DNA from: an uncultured Bacteroidales bacterium
Lineage (GTDB): Bacteria; Bacteroidota; Bacteroidia; Bacteroidales; Paludibacteraceae
Reading direction: 5' to 3'
DNA: 64,000 nt
Assembly: GCA_902778935.1 (NCBI GenBank)
Contig: CACYZT010000006.1
Coordinates: 82,784 to 146,783, forward strand
Position 1 is the first letter of the stretch; every line of letters begins with the position of its first letter. The position numbers and the translations under genes were made by a program. A model generated the notes under the pieces. That model was not told the origin of the DNA. It made no database searches and saw only the letters and a list, made by a program, of their open reading frames with translations. Of the stretch, positions 1-8,111 are shown one piece after another.

Positions 1-10
1 ATTATTGATT

Positions 11-160
11 ATGACAGTCATTATGACGAGTATGGTGATGGCCAGTTGCAATGTGACGCGAACCATCACAACGCAAAGCCAGTATTACCAACGAGGCGAC
101 ACGACATGCACCATCGTTACCAAAACCATTGAGACGTACGACGCGAAGAAAAACCTGTAA
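11..160 (+). CDS. Small putative lipoprotein (49 residues), possibly open at the window edge
   Basis: A short reading frame that starts at ATG 11 and stops at TAA 158-160. Its N-terminus is hydrophobic and ends in MVMASC, which fits a lipobox with Cys14 as the lipidated residue. The rest is rich in Thr, with a lysine-rich end. The frame stays open upstream to the window edge, so the true start may lie outside. It sits 12 bases ahead of the next small gene, which suggests one transcript. Small exported peptides beside short cytoplasmic genes occur in Bacteroidales, but no function can be assigned. Confidence 0.45.
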   Translation: MTVIMTSMVMASCNVTRTITTQSQYYQRGDTTCTIVTKTIETYDAKKNL

Positions 161-172
161 GAGTTTAAGACA

Positions 173-436
173 ATGGCAAAAGTAGAGTTTGACTCGGGGA
201 TAGAGTCGGTGCGCGGGATACTGATGGGAACAGACCCTTTCTATATCCGCCGTTACCCAAGTAAAGACGGCGTGATGCATATCGTTCAAGCCCGTCCCGA
301 CCGCTCGGGTCACACTCCCTCCGCCGCCGAAAGCACCGCCCGCATCGTCTTCGCAGAGAAATACGGGCACCAGAAACATCTCGCGTTCCTCGAACGCACG
401 ATGAAAAATCAATTAACAATTAACTTTAACGATTAA
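173..436 (+). CDS. Small protein of unknown function, MAKVE family copy 1 (87 residues)
   Basis: This short soluble protein starts with MAKVEFDSGIESVRG, which matches the start of the gene at 872 (MAKVEWSAGIDHVSG). The two look like diverged paralogs in their first 15 residues and differ afterwards. No signal peptide, membrane segment or catalytic motif is visible. The middle holds many Arg and His residues. It lies 5 bases ahead of the next small gene, so the genes are probably co-transcribed. I recognise the general look of such short proteins from Bacteroidales genomes but know of no function. Confidence 0.6.
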   Translation: MAKVEFDSGIESVRGILMGTDPFYIRRYPSKDGVMHIVQARPDRSGHTPSAAESTARIVFAEKYGHQKHLAFLERTMKNQLTINFND

Positions 437-441
437 CAAGT

Positions 442-762
442 ATGGCAAAAATCACATTACATGGCATGTTTGCCCGGGTGAAGGGCAAGTTCAACAAGTC
501 GGAAACACTGTATTTCAAGGGTTGCCCGTGCGGCAAAGAGCAGTTAGGCGTCGATTTGCTGAACCCGTCCAAGGCAAAGCATGCGAAGAACATCCTCGCG
601 CAAGAAGCGCTCAAGACGGCAGCTCTGGCTGCACAGACTGCTCTCGCTGACCCGACTGAACGAGCCACCCTCGAAGCCGGTTTCAAGGCACAATCGAAGT
701 ACACCTCGCTCTTCGGCTACGCCGTGGCGCAGAAGTACGTGAAACCGAATTTCGGCGAGTAA
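442..762 (+). CDS. Small protein of unknown function (106 residues)
   Basis: The protein is basic at its N-terminus (MAKITLHGMFARVKGK), has a GCPCGKEQ motif near residue 38, then an alanine-rich helical stretch. It ends with FKAQSKYTSLFGYAVAQKY. The last part recalls the end of the gene at 872 in layout (a FxAQ motif, then a Tyr/Trp-rich segment), so all three neighbours may share one fold. No export signal is seen. The 109 bases that follow contain short GACAGAC-like and CGGCCTG-like repeats and no gene. Confidence 0.6.
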   Translation: MAKITLHGMFARVKGKFNKSETLYFKGCPCGKEQLGVDLLNPSKAKHAKNILAQEALKTAALAAQTALADPTERATLEAGFKAQSKYTSLFGYAVAQKYVKPNFGE

Positions 763-871
763 CTCGCCAGACCGGCCTGTCGGCCTGACAGAGTACAGAC
801 CGCCCTACGGGCTGACAGACCGTTACACTGACAGACAACAACTATTATTAACAAACATAAACTTAACTATT

Positions 872-1252
872 ATGGCAAAAGTAGAATGGAGTGCGGGAAT
901 CGACCATGTGTCGGGCGCACTGAGTAAACCCGGAAAGAATGGACAGCACAGTTGTGCAAAGATGCTGCTTGGCACGCACCGTACGGCAGCGACACAGAGC
1001 AGTGATTGCAACCGATTGTACCTGCGAAAGAAAGTGAAGCGTACCACACCGCTCAAACCGAAAGAGGTGGCAATTCGTCAGCGCTTCCAGGCCGTGCGTG
1101 CGATGGTCGCTGCGCGTAAGGAAGACCTGAGCAAGGTCACCCAGGACCAGATTGACTTCCTCGCCCAGAAGGACCTCGCCAACGGCAAAAAGACCATGAA
1201 CGCCTACCTCTGGCTCGTCTGCGGCAGAGAGTACGACGAGAGCCAAGACTAA
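872..1252 (+). CDS. Small protein of unknown function, MAKVE family copy 2 (126 residues)
   Basis: It starts with MAKVEWSAGIDHVSGALSKP and shares its first residues with the gene at 173. A basic middle part (LRKKVKRTTPLKPKE) is followed by a predicted helical region. The C-terminus is rich in aromatic residues and Cys (AYLWLVCGREYDE). It is soluble, with no signal peptide. The gene is the last of the small cluster and is followed by short repeats and a strong terminator. Function is unknown; two divergent copies side by side suggest a family under selection for variety. Confidence 0.65.
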   Translation: MAKVEWSAGIDHVSGALSKPGKNGQHSCAKMLLGTHRTAATQSSDCNRLYLRKKVKRTTPLKPKEVAIRQRFQAVRAMVAARKEDLSKVTQDQIDFLAQKDLANGKKTMNAYLWLVCGREYDESQD

Positions 1253-1300
1253 GTACCAAGTACCAAGTACGATGTACGATTTATGTACCAAGGACCAAGG
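1251..1300 (+). repeat. Short tandem repeat with a 7-bp unit at a gene end
   Basis: AAGTACC occurs twice in tandem and is followed by AAGTACG, ATGTACG and later AAGGACC. The array starts inside the stop codon region of the preceding gene and ends before the terminator. It is one of several unrelated short repeats at gene boundaries in this window. Confidence 0.7.
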
Positions 1301-1310
1301 CTAAAGCCGG

Positions 1311-1338
1311 AAAAATCGCTCATTCGGGCGATTTTTTT
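1311..1338 (+). terminator. Rho-independent terminator of the small-gene cluster
   Basis: A stem of AATCGC and GCGATT with an 8-base loop is followed by a run of seven T. It ends the small plus-strand cluster just ahead of the ftsK promoter. Confidence 0.75.
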
Positions 1339-1348
1339 GTCTAATTGC

Positions 1349-1380
1349 TTGCATATGTCAAACTTTTGTTGTATCTTTGC
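1349..1380 (+). promoter_or_regulatory. Bacteroidota-type promoter for ftsK
   Basis: TTG at 1349-1351 is separated by exactly 20 bases from TATCTTTGC at 1372-1380. This places the transcript start at about 1387 and supports the ftsK start at 1399 rather than any upstream ATG. Confidence 0.8.
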
Positions 1381-1398
1381 ACGCTAATTTGCTTTTTT

Positions 1399-4005
1399 AT
1401 GCCTCGTACAACGTCAAAATCGAGAAATATAGGCTTGGAACCAACCGCTGAGAGAGCCATCAAAGTGGAGAAGGGTAGTTCGTGGGAGTCGTTCAAACGA
1501 TTCATCACTGCCCGTGAGACACGTATGGTCATCGGTATTCTGATGCTCACTTTTGCCGTTGTAGCCCTGCTGGCGTATGTCAGTTTCCTCTTTACCGGTT
1601 CGTACGACCAGGACCTGCTGTCCATGAGTCACGCTGACCGCATCGCTAACCGCGAGTTGATACGCAACTTGCTCGGCTTGCCCGGTGCTGCGCTGGCGCA
1701 GTTTATGATTGACGACAGTTTCGGCTTCGTGTCCATCCTGTTCGTGTTCATGCTTACCATCTATGCGTTGCGTCTGATGCACGTGTTCCGTGATATCCAT
1801 GCTATCAAGCTGTTCTGCGGTGGTACGTTTTGGGTTCTATGGGGTTCGACAGTGCTCGGTTTTGCGCAGCAGATGACCCACATGGGTCAGTTCCATTGGG
1901 GCGGTGCTTTCGGCGCATGGGCGGCTAAATGGCTGACCAGTTATGTGGCTATCACCGGTACCGTGCTGATTCTTACGGCGTTACTGGTTATCTTCCTTAT
2001 CGTGACCGACCCGCGCTTCATCGACCATTGCAAGGCTTTCGGCGAATGGTGCAAAAATCTCTTCGCGCGCAAACCTAAAGATAATAATGAGTTAACGGAC
2101 GAAGGGACGAACGGACAAACGGGCGAAAGTGGCGATGACGAGATTGTGCTTGACCTGCCGATTGTTCCGGAGAATAACGATAACGATAACGACGACGAAG
2201 TGCCTTTCACTATCGAACCGACCATAGAGGAAGAGGGACAAGAAGTTCCAGAGGTTCCGGAAGTTCAAGGGGTTCAAGGTGTTCTAGAGGTTACAGAGAC
2301 TACGGATGAGAACGGAGAACCCTTGGGCGATGCTCCGCTGCCTGCTGAGGAACCCGAGGAGAACGCTAACGCTGATGCAGAGTTGACCATCAACGATACA
2401 CCGGAAGAGGAGTTGTATGCCAAGGACCCGGACAAACTGCTTGAGAAACTCGGTCCGTACGACCCGCGCAAGGATTTGGAGTTCTATAAGTTCCCTTCGC
2501 TCAACCTGCTCAAAGTGTATGACAATGAGGCAGCTCCGGTGATTGACGAAGAGGAACAGCGCGCCAACGGAGCACGTATCGTGACCACGCTTCGCAACTA
2601 TGGCATAGAAATTGATAGGATACAAGCAACGGTCGGTCCGACCGTAACGCTCTATGAAATAGTGCCGAAAGCCGGTGTGCGTGTGGCGAAGATACAAGCG
2701 CTGGAGAACGATATCATGATGTCCCTCTCCGCGACAGGTATCCGTATCATCGCTCCGATGCCGGGTAAAGGAACTATCGGTATCGAAGTGCCGAACGAGA
2801 AGCCGCAGACCGTATCCATGCACTCCGTGCTGGCGTCCAAGCGATTCCAGGACGAGCAGAAAATGCGTCTGCCGATAGCCTACGGACGAACCATCACCAA
2901 CGAGGTATTCATGTTCGACCTCGCCAAGACGCCGCACTTGCTTGTGGCGGGTGCTACCGGAACCGGTAAGTCCGTTGCCATCAACGCTATCATCACTTCG
3001 CTCCTGTACAAGAAACATCCGGCGGAGCTCAAGTTAGTGATGGTGGACCCGAAGATGGTGGAGTTTGCGCCTTACAAACCGCTGCTCAAGCATTATTTGG
3101 CAGCCATGCCGGATACCGACCCTGAGCAGATCGTCATCACCGAGTGCGACCGCGTCATTAACACGCTCAACTCGCTTGTCATTGAGATGGAGAACCGCTA
3201 CAAGTTGCTCATGGATGCCGGTGTGCGTAACCTGGAGGACTACAACGACAAGTTCGTCAAACGTCGTCTGAACCCGAATAAACTGGTAGGCGACAGCTTG
3301 CATCACCAGTACCTGCCTTATATTGTCATCATCATCGATGAGTACGGCGATTTCATCATGCAGGCGGGCAAACAGGTGGAGACGCCGATAGCGCGTATCA
3401 CGCAGAAAGCGCGTGCCGTGGGTATGCACATGATTCTCGCTACCCAGCGTCCGTCCGTGAACATCGTCACGGGTGTTATCAAGGCGAATATCCCGACGCG
3501 TATAGCGCTGCGCACGCAGTCCGTCATCGACTCGCGTACCGTGCTGGATGCCAAGGGTGCGGAGCAGCTCATCGGACGAGGTGACAGCCTCTATGCCGGC
3601 AACGCCAGCATCACTCGTGTGCAGTGTGCGTTCGTTGATACACCCGAAGTGGATGCTATCGTAGGACATATAGCCAAACAGCAGCGCTATACCGAGCCGT
3701 ATCAGTTGCCGGAATACGTAGGCGAAGGCGGCGAAGGCGAGGCACTCGCACCGGGCAGCGTGGATATGAAACGTCTCGACCCGATGTTCGCTGACGTAGC
3801 GCGTTACGTAGTCACGAAGCAGGAAGGTTCGACCAGTCGTCTGCAGCGTGCTTTCGAGATAGGATACAACCGCGCCGGCAAACTGTCCGACCAACTCGAA
3901 GCGGCAGGCATCGTAGGACCGAACAAAGGACCTAAAGGCCGCGACGTGCTGATACAAGACTTGGACCAACTGGATAAACTGTTAGAAGAGCTGGGAGTGA
4001 GATAA
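1399..4005 (+). CDS. ftsK: DNA translocase FtsK/SpoIIIE family
   Basis: FtsK is a septal, membrane-anchored DNA pump that clears chromosome ends during division. The 868-residue protein has about four membrane segments in its first 200 residues, then an acidic, Glu/Pro-rich linker (roughly 230-330), then the motor. The Walker A motif GATGTGKS lies near residue 518 and the Walker B stretch IVIIIDEYGD near 642. A winged-helix gamma domain (TSRLQRAFEIGYNRAG) begins near 812. The start at 1399 was chosen because the promoter ends at 1380, so an upstream in-frame ATG at 1345 would lie inside it. It is followed by lolA-like and trxB genes on the same strand. Confidence 0.95.
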   Translation: MPRTTSKSRNIGLEPTAERAIKVEKGSSWESFKRFITARETRMVIGILMLTFAVVALLAYVSFLFTGSYDQDLLSMSHADRIANRELIRNLLGLPGAALAQFMIDDSFGFVSILFVFMLTIYALRLMHVFRDIHAIKLFCGGTFWVLWGSTVLGFAQQMTHMGQFHWGGAFGAWAAKWLTSYVAITGTVLILTALLVIFLIVTDPRFIDHCKAFGEWCKNLFARKPKDNNELTDEGTNGQTGESGDDEIVLDLPIVPENNDNDNDDEVPFTIEPTIEEEGQEVPEVPEVQGVQGVLEVTETTDENGEPLGDAPLPAEEPEENANADAELTINDTPEEELYAKDPDKLLEKLGPYDPRKDLEFYKFPSLNLLKVYDNEAAPVIDEEEQRANGARIVTTLRNYGIEIDRIQATVGPTVTLYEIVPKAGVRVAKIQALENDIMMSLSATGIRIIAPMPGKGTIGIEVPNEKPQTVSMHSVLASKRFQDEQKMRLPIAYGRTITNEVFMFDLAKTPHLLVAGATGTGKSVAINAIITSLLYKKHPAELKLVMVDPKMVEFAPYKPLLKHYLAAMPDTDPEQIVITECDRVINTLNSLVIEMENRYKLLMDAGVRNLEDYNDKFVKRRLNPNKLVGDSLHHQYLPYIVIIIDEYGDFIMQAGKQVETPIARITQKARAVGMHMILATQRPSVNIVTGVIKANIPTRIALRTQSVIDSRTVLDAKGAEQLIGRGDSLYAGNASITRVQCAFVDTPEVDAIVGHIAKQQRYTEPYQLPEYVGEGGEGEALAPGSVDMKRLDPMFADVARYVVTKQEGSTSRLQRAFEIGYNRAGKLSDQLEAAGIVGPNKGPKGRDVLIQDLDQLDKLLEELGVR

Positions 4006-4018
4006 TGTCGAATTATCA

Positions 4019-4043
4019 AGATATCGAAATATCGAAATGACGA
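4019..4043 (+). repeat. Short 8-bp tandem repeat between ftsK and the LolA-like gene
   Basis: Three near-identical units of 8 bases (ATATCGAA, ATATCGAA, ATGACGAA) fill the short gap and run into the start of the next gene. The sequence is unlike the repeats at other boundaries. Confidence 0.6.
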
Positions 4044-4600
4044 AATTACTAATTATATTAACCGTATTGAGTTCGTTCCTGACGAATCTCGAGCAGAAGA
4101 CCTTGAAGTCGGATTTTTCCATCACGGTAACCGAAGAGGTCAATGCGCCGATGAATTTCCCCGGTTGGATTCTCATGCAAGGCGATAAGTTCCGGTTGGA
4201 GATGATGGATATAGAAGCGGCTTATGACGGCAAGACGATGTATATGTATTCGAGCAACACGGATGAGCTGACGCTCTCCAACCCGACCGAACAGGAGTTG
4301 CTCGAAGCCAATCCGTTCCTCTACGCCAAGGCGCTGGTTGATGTATGCAATATCGTGGAGAAAGCCAGCGGCGAGAACACGCTTATCACGCTCACGCCCA
4401 AAGACCAATCCATCGGCATCAACCGCTTTGTGCTTAAAGTGCGCAACGCAGACCTTATGCCGCTATCCGTCGAACTCAAAGAGGGCAAGAAAAATACGAC
4501 ACTCAAATTCAAAGAGCCGAAGTTTGTGCCAACAAACCCCGACTACATATTTGTACTTAAACCCAGTAAGAATACATACGTCATAGATATGCGATTATGA
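4037..4600 (+). CDS. LolA-like outer-membrane lipoprotein carrier
   Basis: This 187-residue protein has a short hydrophobic export signal (TKLLIILTVLSSFLTNLE). It then shows the LolA-type pattern of beta strands: a segment describing the processed substrate (FPGWILMQGDKFRLEM), then AYDGKTMYMYSSNTDELTL, and a hydrophobic C-terminal strand. LolA proteins carry lipoproteins through the periplasm to the outer membrane. The gene lies between ftsK and trxB, an order common in Bacteroidales, and its end overlaps the trxB start by 4 bases (ATGA), which indicates translational coupling. Confidence 0.8.
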   Translation: MTKLLIILTVLSSFLTNLEQKTLKSDFSITVTEEVNAPMNFPGWILMQGDKFRLEMMDIEAAYDGKTMYMYSSNTDELTLSNPTEQELLEANPFLYAKALVDVCNIVEKASGENTLITLTPKDQSIGINRFVLKVRNADLMPLSVELKEGKKNTTLKFKEPKFVPTNPDYIFVLKPSKNTYVIDMRL

Positions 4601-5529
4601 ACAGAGTAAAATGTATTATCATAGGCAGCGGACCTGCGGGTTATACTGCCGCTATATATGCTTCTCGCGCCAACTTACAGCCGGTGCTGATTGAGGGACC
4701 GCAACTCGGAGGACAGTTGACCACCACCACCGAGGTGGAGAATTTCCCCGGTTATCCCGATGGCGTGGAGCCCTTCACGATGATGGAGGATATGCGTCGT
4801 CAAGCGGAGCGCTTCGGTACACAGTTTGTTTCGGGTATCGTGACGAAGGTGGATTTCTCCGTTAGTCCGAAGAAAGTGATTGTGGAGGACACCGAGGAGT
4901 ACGAATCCGATGCTGTGATTGTAGCTACCGGCGCAAGTGCCAAATATCTCGGATTGGAGTCCGAGCGCACCTATCGCGGTCGTGGCGTGAGTGCCTGTGC
5001 TACCTGCGACGGATTCTTCTATCGCAAGAAAACTGTAGCCGTTGTAGGCGGTGGAGATACGGCTTGCGAAGAGGCAAGTTACCTCGCCGGACTTTGCGAG
5101 AAAGTGTATCTGATTGTGCGCAAACCTTACCTCCGTGCATCGGAGATCATGCAGCAACGTGTGCTGAACAATCCGAAAATAGAAGTGCTCTTTGAGCATA
5201 ACACCCTTCAGTTGACGGGTGAAGGAAAAGTGCAAGGAGCCGACCTCATCTATCGCAAAGGTGAACCTGACGAAGAGATGCGCCATATCGCTATCGACGG
5301 ATTCTTCCTGGCGATAGGGCATCATCCCAATACGGACCTGTTCAAGGATTATCTCAACCGCGATGCGGAGGGTTATATCCTCGTGGACGGAGACAGTCCC
5401 CGCACCAACGTACCGGGAGTGTTCGCAGCCGGCGATTGTGCCGACCCGCATTACCGTCAGGCGATTGTGGCAGCTGGTTCCGGTGCAAAAGCCGCTATCG
5501 AGGCTGACAAATATATCAAATCGCTCTAA
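4597..5529 (+). CDS. trxB: Thioredoxin-disulfide reductase
   Basis: The enzyme passes electrons from NADPH through FAD to thioredoxin in the cytoplasm. The 310-residue length is normal. The FAD-binding motif GSGPAGYTAA is at residues 9-18, the redox-active CATC is at 134-137, and the NADPH-binding VVGGGDTACEEA motif follows near 149. The C-terminal GVFAAGDCAD is the second FAD contact. All key residues are present. The start overlaps the lolA-like gene by 4 bases. Confidence 0.97.
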   Translation: MNRVKCIIIGSGPAGYTAAIYASRANLQPVLIEGPQLGGQLTTTTEVENFPGYPDGVEPFTMMEDMRRQAERFGTQFVSGIVTKVDFSVSPKKVIVEDTEEYESDAVIVATGASAKYLGLESERTYRGRGVSACATCDGFFYRKKTVAVVGGGDTACEEASYLAGLCEKVYLIVRKPYLRASEIMQQRVLNNPKIEVLFEHNTLQLTGEGKVQGADLIYRKGEPDEEMRHIAIDGFFLAIGHHPNTDLFKDYLNRDAEGYILVDGDSPRTNVPGVFAAGDCADPHYRQAIVAAGSGAKAAIEADKYIKSL

Positions 5530-5540
5530 ACACAACGCTT

Positions 5541-6671
5541 ATGGCAGTAGAGATTCGACCGATACAAACCAAATGTGAGTTGCGTAAGTTCATACAGTTT
5601 GCCAATGACCTGTATGCTGATTGCCCGTATTACTGTCCGCCTTTACTGTTCGATGAGATGAACTGCTTCGACCGCGAGAGCAACCCTGCGCTCGAGGTGT
5701 GCGAGTACCAGCTTTGGATGGCGTACCGTGATAACAAACCCGTAGGGCGTATCGCAGGAATCATCAATCATAAGGCGAACGAGAAATGGAATTACAAGCA
5801 TGTCCGTTTCGGCTGGTTTGATTTCATCGATGACTTCGAGGTGAGCAAGGCACTGCTGGACACGGTAGCTGCATGGGGCGTAGCGCATGGCATGGACGCG
5901 CTCAACGGACCTGTCGGCTTCACGGATTTTGACCATGAGGGTCTCCTGCTCGAGGGATATGAGTATCCGGCGGTGATGGCGTCGCTGTATAACTATCCGT
6001 ATTATGTGAAGCATATCGATCAATACGGTCTGACCAAAGAGGCGGACTGGATTGAGATGCAGGTCTATCCTCCGCAGGGCTGTCCGGAGCGACTCGTGCG
6101 TATCGCAGAGATCGTCAAGCAGCGCTCCCATGTGCGTATCGACAAAGTGAAGAACTCACGCGAGCTCGTGCGCAAATACGGCATTCAGTATATGGACGTG
6201 ATAGACGAAGCATACCAGAAACTCTATAACTTCCAGCCGATGACCGTCAAGCAGAAGAACTACTACAAGAATATGTATTTCCCGCTGCTGAACTTCGATT
6301 TTGTGACGCTCGTGGTCAATGAGAAAGACGAGATAGTGGGTGTAGGTCTCGGCATGCCGGATATATCGGACGCTTTGCGTAAGTGCGGCGGTAAACTGTT
6401 CCCCTTCGGATGGTATTATCTGCTCAAAGCACTCAAAGCAAAGAAGATGGAAGCCTTCAGTTTTCTGCTCATCGCCATCCGACCCGACTACCAGGACAAG
6501 GGTATCAACGCGCTCTTCTTTGAGGACCAGATACCCTATATCAACCAATATGGTATCACTCGATTGGAGACAACCAATATACTGGAAGCGAACACGAAGA
6601 ATATAGCTAACTTTACGCAGTTTGACCATAAGATACACAAGCGTCATCGTGCGTATATATTGCAACTCTGA
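5541..6671 (+). CDS. GNAT-like N-acetyltransferase, large Bacteroidales type
   Basis: This 376-residue protein matches a family of GNAT-related proteins that is common in Bacteroidales. Its N-terminal half contains WMAYRDNKPVGRIAGIIN, a strand-turn-strand typical of acetyl-CoA-binding GNAT folds. The segment NGPVGFTDFDHEGLLLEGYE is characteristic of the family. The C-terminal half repeats a GNAT-like pattern (FVTLVVNEKDEIVGVGLG, then AIRPDYQDKGINALFF). The substrate is unknown. It lies 11 bases after trxB and its stop overlaps the next start by one base (TGATG), so the genes are likely one operon. Confidence 0.75.
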   Translation: MAVEIRPIQTKCELRKFIQFANDLYADCPYYCPPLLFDEMNCFDRESNPALEVCEYQLWMAYRDNKPVGRIAGIINHKANEKWNYKHVRFGWFDFIDDFEVSKALLDTVAAWGVAHGMDALNGPVGFTDFDHEGLLLEGYEYPAVMASLYNYPYYVKHIDQYGLTKEADWIEMQVYPPQGCPERLVRIAEIVKQRSHVRIDKVKNSRELVRKYGIQYMDVIDEAYQKLYNFQPMTVKQKNYYKNMYFPLLNFDFVTLVVNEKDEIVGVGLGMPDISDALRKCGGKLFPFGWYYLLKALKAKKMEAFSFLLIAIRPDYQDKGINALFFEDQIPYINQYGITRLETTNILEANTKNIANFTQFDHKIHKRHRAYILQL

Positions 6672-7141
6672 TGGCTGTTGGACAAAGGGCATATAAGATG
6701 GCTCAGGAGAAACTGGATGCCTATATCCACGAGAATGGAAAGAGGTTTTCTCCGGTTCGCAATATGATATTGGAGCAGGTATGCGCTTTGCCGCAACCGT
6801 TTACGGCGGAGCAGTTACAAGAAGCCTGTGCAGGCGAACGGATATCGCAAGCATCCATATACAATGCGCTGCAGTTGTTCCTGAAATTGCACATCATCAG
6901 TGCTACTAAGCGCCAGCAAGGACAATCCGTTACGGAGTACGAACTGACGACCGTCAATACGATACGGATGCAGCAGTTATGCTGCCGGTGCGGACGAGTG
7001 ACGGAGATACACGACCAGGCTATCACTCGATTGTTGCGCGAAAGAGCCTATCAGAATTTTAAAATGCAGCGCTTCACGCTCTTAGTATATGGCGAATGTA
7101 GGAAGTGCCGCAAATCGGAAACAGACAAAAAGAAGAAATAA
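6671..7141 (+). CDS. Fur family transcriptional regulator
   Basis: The 156-residue protein has the Fur layout: an N-terminal winged helix (residues 25-90, with the recognition stretch ISQASIYNALQLF) and a C-terminal dimerisation part. Two CxxC pairs, C104/C107 and C143/C146, form a structural zinc site. Compared with typical Fur the metal-sensing histidine cluster is thin, so the signal it senses (iron, zinc, manganese or peroxide) cannot be read from sequence. The start overlaps the previous stop, which suggests coupled translation. Confidence 0.85.
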   Translation: MAVGQRAYKMAQEKLDAYIHENGKRFSPVRNMILEQVCALPQPFTAEQLQEACAGERISQASIYNALQLFLKLHIISATKRQQGQSVTEYELTTVNTIRMQQLCCRCGRVTEIHDQAITRLLRERAYQNFKMQRFTLLVYGECRKCRKSETDKKKK

Positions 7142-7143
7142 GT

Positions 7144-7830
7144 ATGACATCGTTATATTGGATATTATTTATCGGCATCGTTCTCGCGAGTTGGTTAGTG
7201 TCGATGTCCGTTGAAGCGAAATACAAGAAATATTCGCAAAACCGTCTGCCGCTTACCGGAAAAGAGGTAGCGCAGAAAATGCTGAATGACAACGGTATTT
7301 ATGACGTTCGTATTACCTGCGTCAAAGGTCAGTTGACCGACCATTATAACCCGGCAACCAAGACAGTAAACCTGTCGGAAGGTGTGTATAACGGAGCCAA
7401 TGTGGCTGCTGCTGCGGTGGCAGCACATGAGTGCGGTCATGCTTTGCAGCATGCACAGGCGTACGGCCCGCTCAAACTGCGTTCAGCGCTGGTACCCGTC
7501 GTCTCGTTCAGCAGTAACTGGGTGACATGGATTATCTTGGGCGGCCTGCTGCTCCTGGGTACGAGAGCAGGGCATGTGATGCTCCTGGTCGGTATAGGCC
7601 TCTATGCTATCCTGACGCTGTTCTCGTTCATCACTCTGCCGGTGGAAGTGAACGCCAGCCAACGAGCAGTCAACTGGTTGGAAGAGTCCGGTATCACCGA
7701 CCGCGAGACCACGCAAATGGCCAGTGACGCACTCCATAGTGCCGCTTATACCTATGTGGTTGCAGCCCTCAGTTCGCTTGCCACGCTGATGTACTATATC
7801 ATGCTCGCCTTAGGCAGCAGAAGAAATTAA
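7144..7830 (+). CDS. Membrane zinc metallopeptidase (YugP / Zn_peptidase_2 family)
   Basis: The 228-residue membrane protein carries HECGH at residues 95-99, the HExxH zinc site, after a small-residue helix (AAAAVAAHECGHALQ). It has one N-terminal membrane segment and two more around residues 120-165, plus a C-terminal one (YYIMLALG). Such proteins are predicted membrane proteases; substrates are unknown. The start at 7144 was chosen because it follows the fur stop directly and gives a clean N-terminal membrane helix; an upstream ATG at 7105 would overlap fur. tRNA-Arg follows 20 bases later with no visible promoter of its own. Confidence 0.85.
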   Translation: MTSLYWILFIGIVLASWLVSMSVEAKYKKYSQNRLPLTGKEVAQKMLNDNGIYDVRITCVKGQLTDHYNPATKTVNLSEGVYNGANVAAAAVAAHECGHALQHAQAYGPLKLRSALVPVVSFSSNWVTWIILGGLLLLGTRAGHVMLLVGIGLYAILTLFSFITLPVEVNASQRAVNWLEESGITDRETTQMASDALHSAAYTYVVAALSSLATLMYYIMLALGSRRN

Positions 7831-7850
7831 CATACGCGTCTCTGACGCAC

Positions 7851-7924
7851 GGCCCCGTAGCTCAATTGAATAGAGTGTCAGATTCCGGTTCTGAAGGTTC
7901 TGGGTTTGAGCCCCAGCGGGGTCA
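7851..7924 (+). tRNA. tRNA-Arg (anticodon CCG)
   Basis: All arms fold: acceptor GGCCCCG with CGGGGTC, D stem GCTC/GAGT, anticodon stem TCAGA/TCTGA with loop TTCCGGT (anticodon CCG, reading CGG), and T stem CTGGG/CCCAG. CCA is not encoded. No promoter is visible in the 20 bases upstream, so it is probably transcribed with the preceding protease gene. Confidence 0.92.
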
Positions 7925-8035
7925 CAGAGCAGAAGCTCGCACCGCAGGTGCAAATTAGTAAATTTGCCCAGCGGGGTCACAGAGCAGAAGCTCGCACCGC
8001 AGGTGCAAATTAGTCAATTTGCCCAGCGGGGTCAC
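7912..8035 (+). repeat. 55-bp tandem repeat carrying the tRNA-Arg 3' end
   Basis: The T-arm and acceptor end CCCAGCGGGGTCAC of tRNA-Arg recurs at exact 55-base spacing (the GCGGGGTCAC motif starts at 7916, 7971 and 8026). Between copies lies an almost identical spacer with a small GCACC-GCA-GGTGC hairpin and an AAATT/AATTT pairing. The two full units differ at one base (TAGTAAATT against TAGTCAATT). A terminator follows the third partial copy. Confidence 0.9.
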
Positions 8036-8036
8036 G

Positions 8037-8069
8037 AAAACGCCACAACTCGATGTTGCGGCGTTTTTT
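8037..8069 (+). terminator. Rho-independent terminator after tRNA-Arg
   Basis: The stem CGCCACAAC/GTTGCGGCG (one mismatch) has a 5-base loop and is followed by six or more T. It ends the plus-strand run that began at ftsK. Confidence 0.8.
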
Positions 8070-8111
8070 ATTGACGATTAGACGATTGACGATTTATCAA
8101 GTACTATTTAG
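8070..8111 (+). repeat. Short repeats GACGATT and ACTATTTAGTCATTT at a gene end
   Basis: GACGATT occurs three times within 25 bases, and a 14-base motif TTTACTATTTAG-like occurs twice next to it. They fill the gap to the end of the minus-strand gene at 8112. Confidence 0.55.

Noticed and set aside
7912-8035. Possible CRISPR array
   Set aside because: Repeats are contiguous 55-bp units derived from the tRNA end, with no unique spacers and no cas genes.
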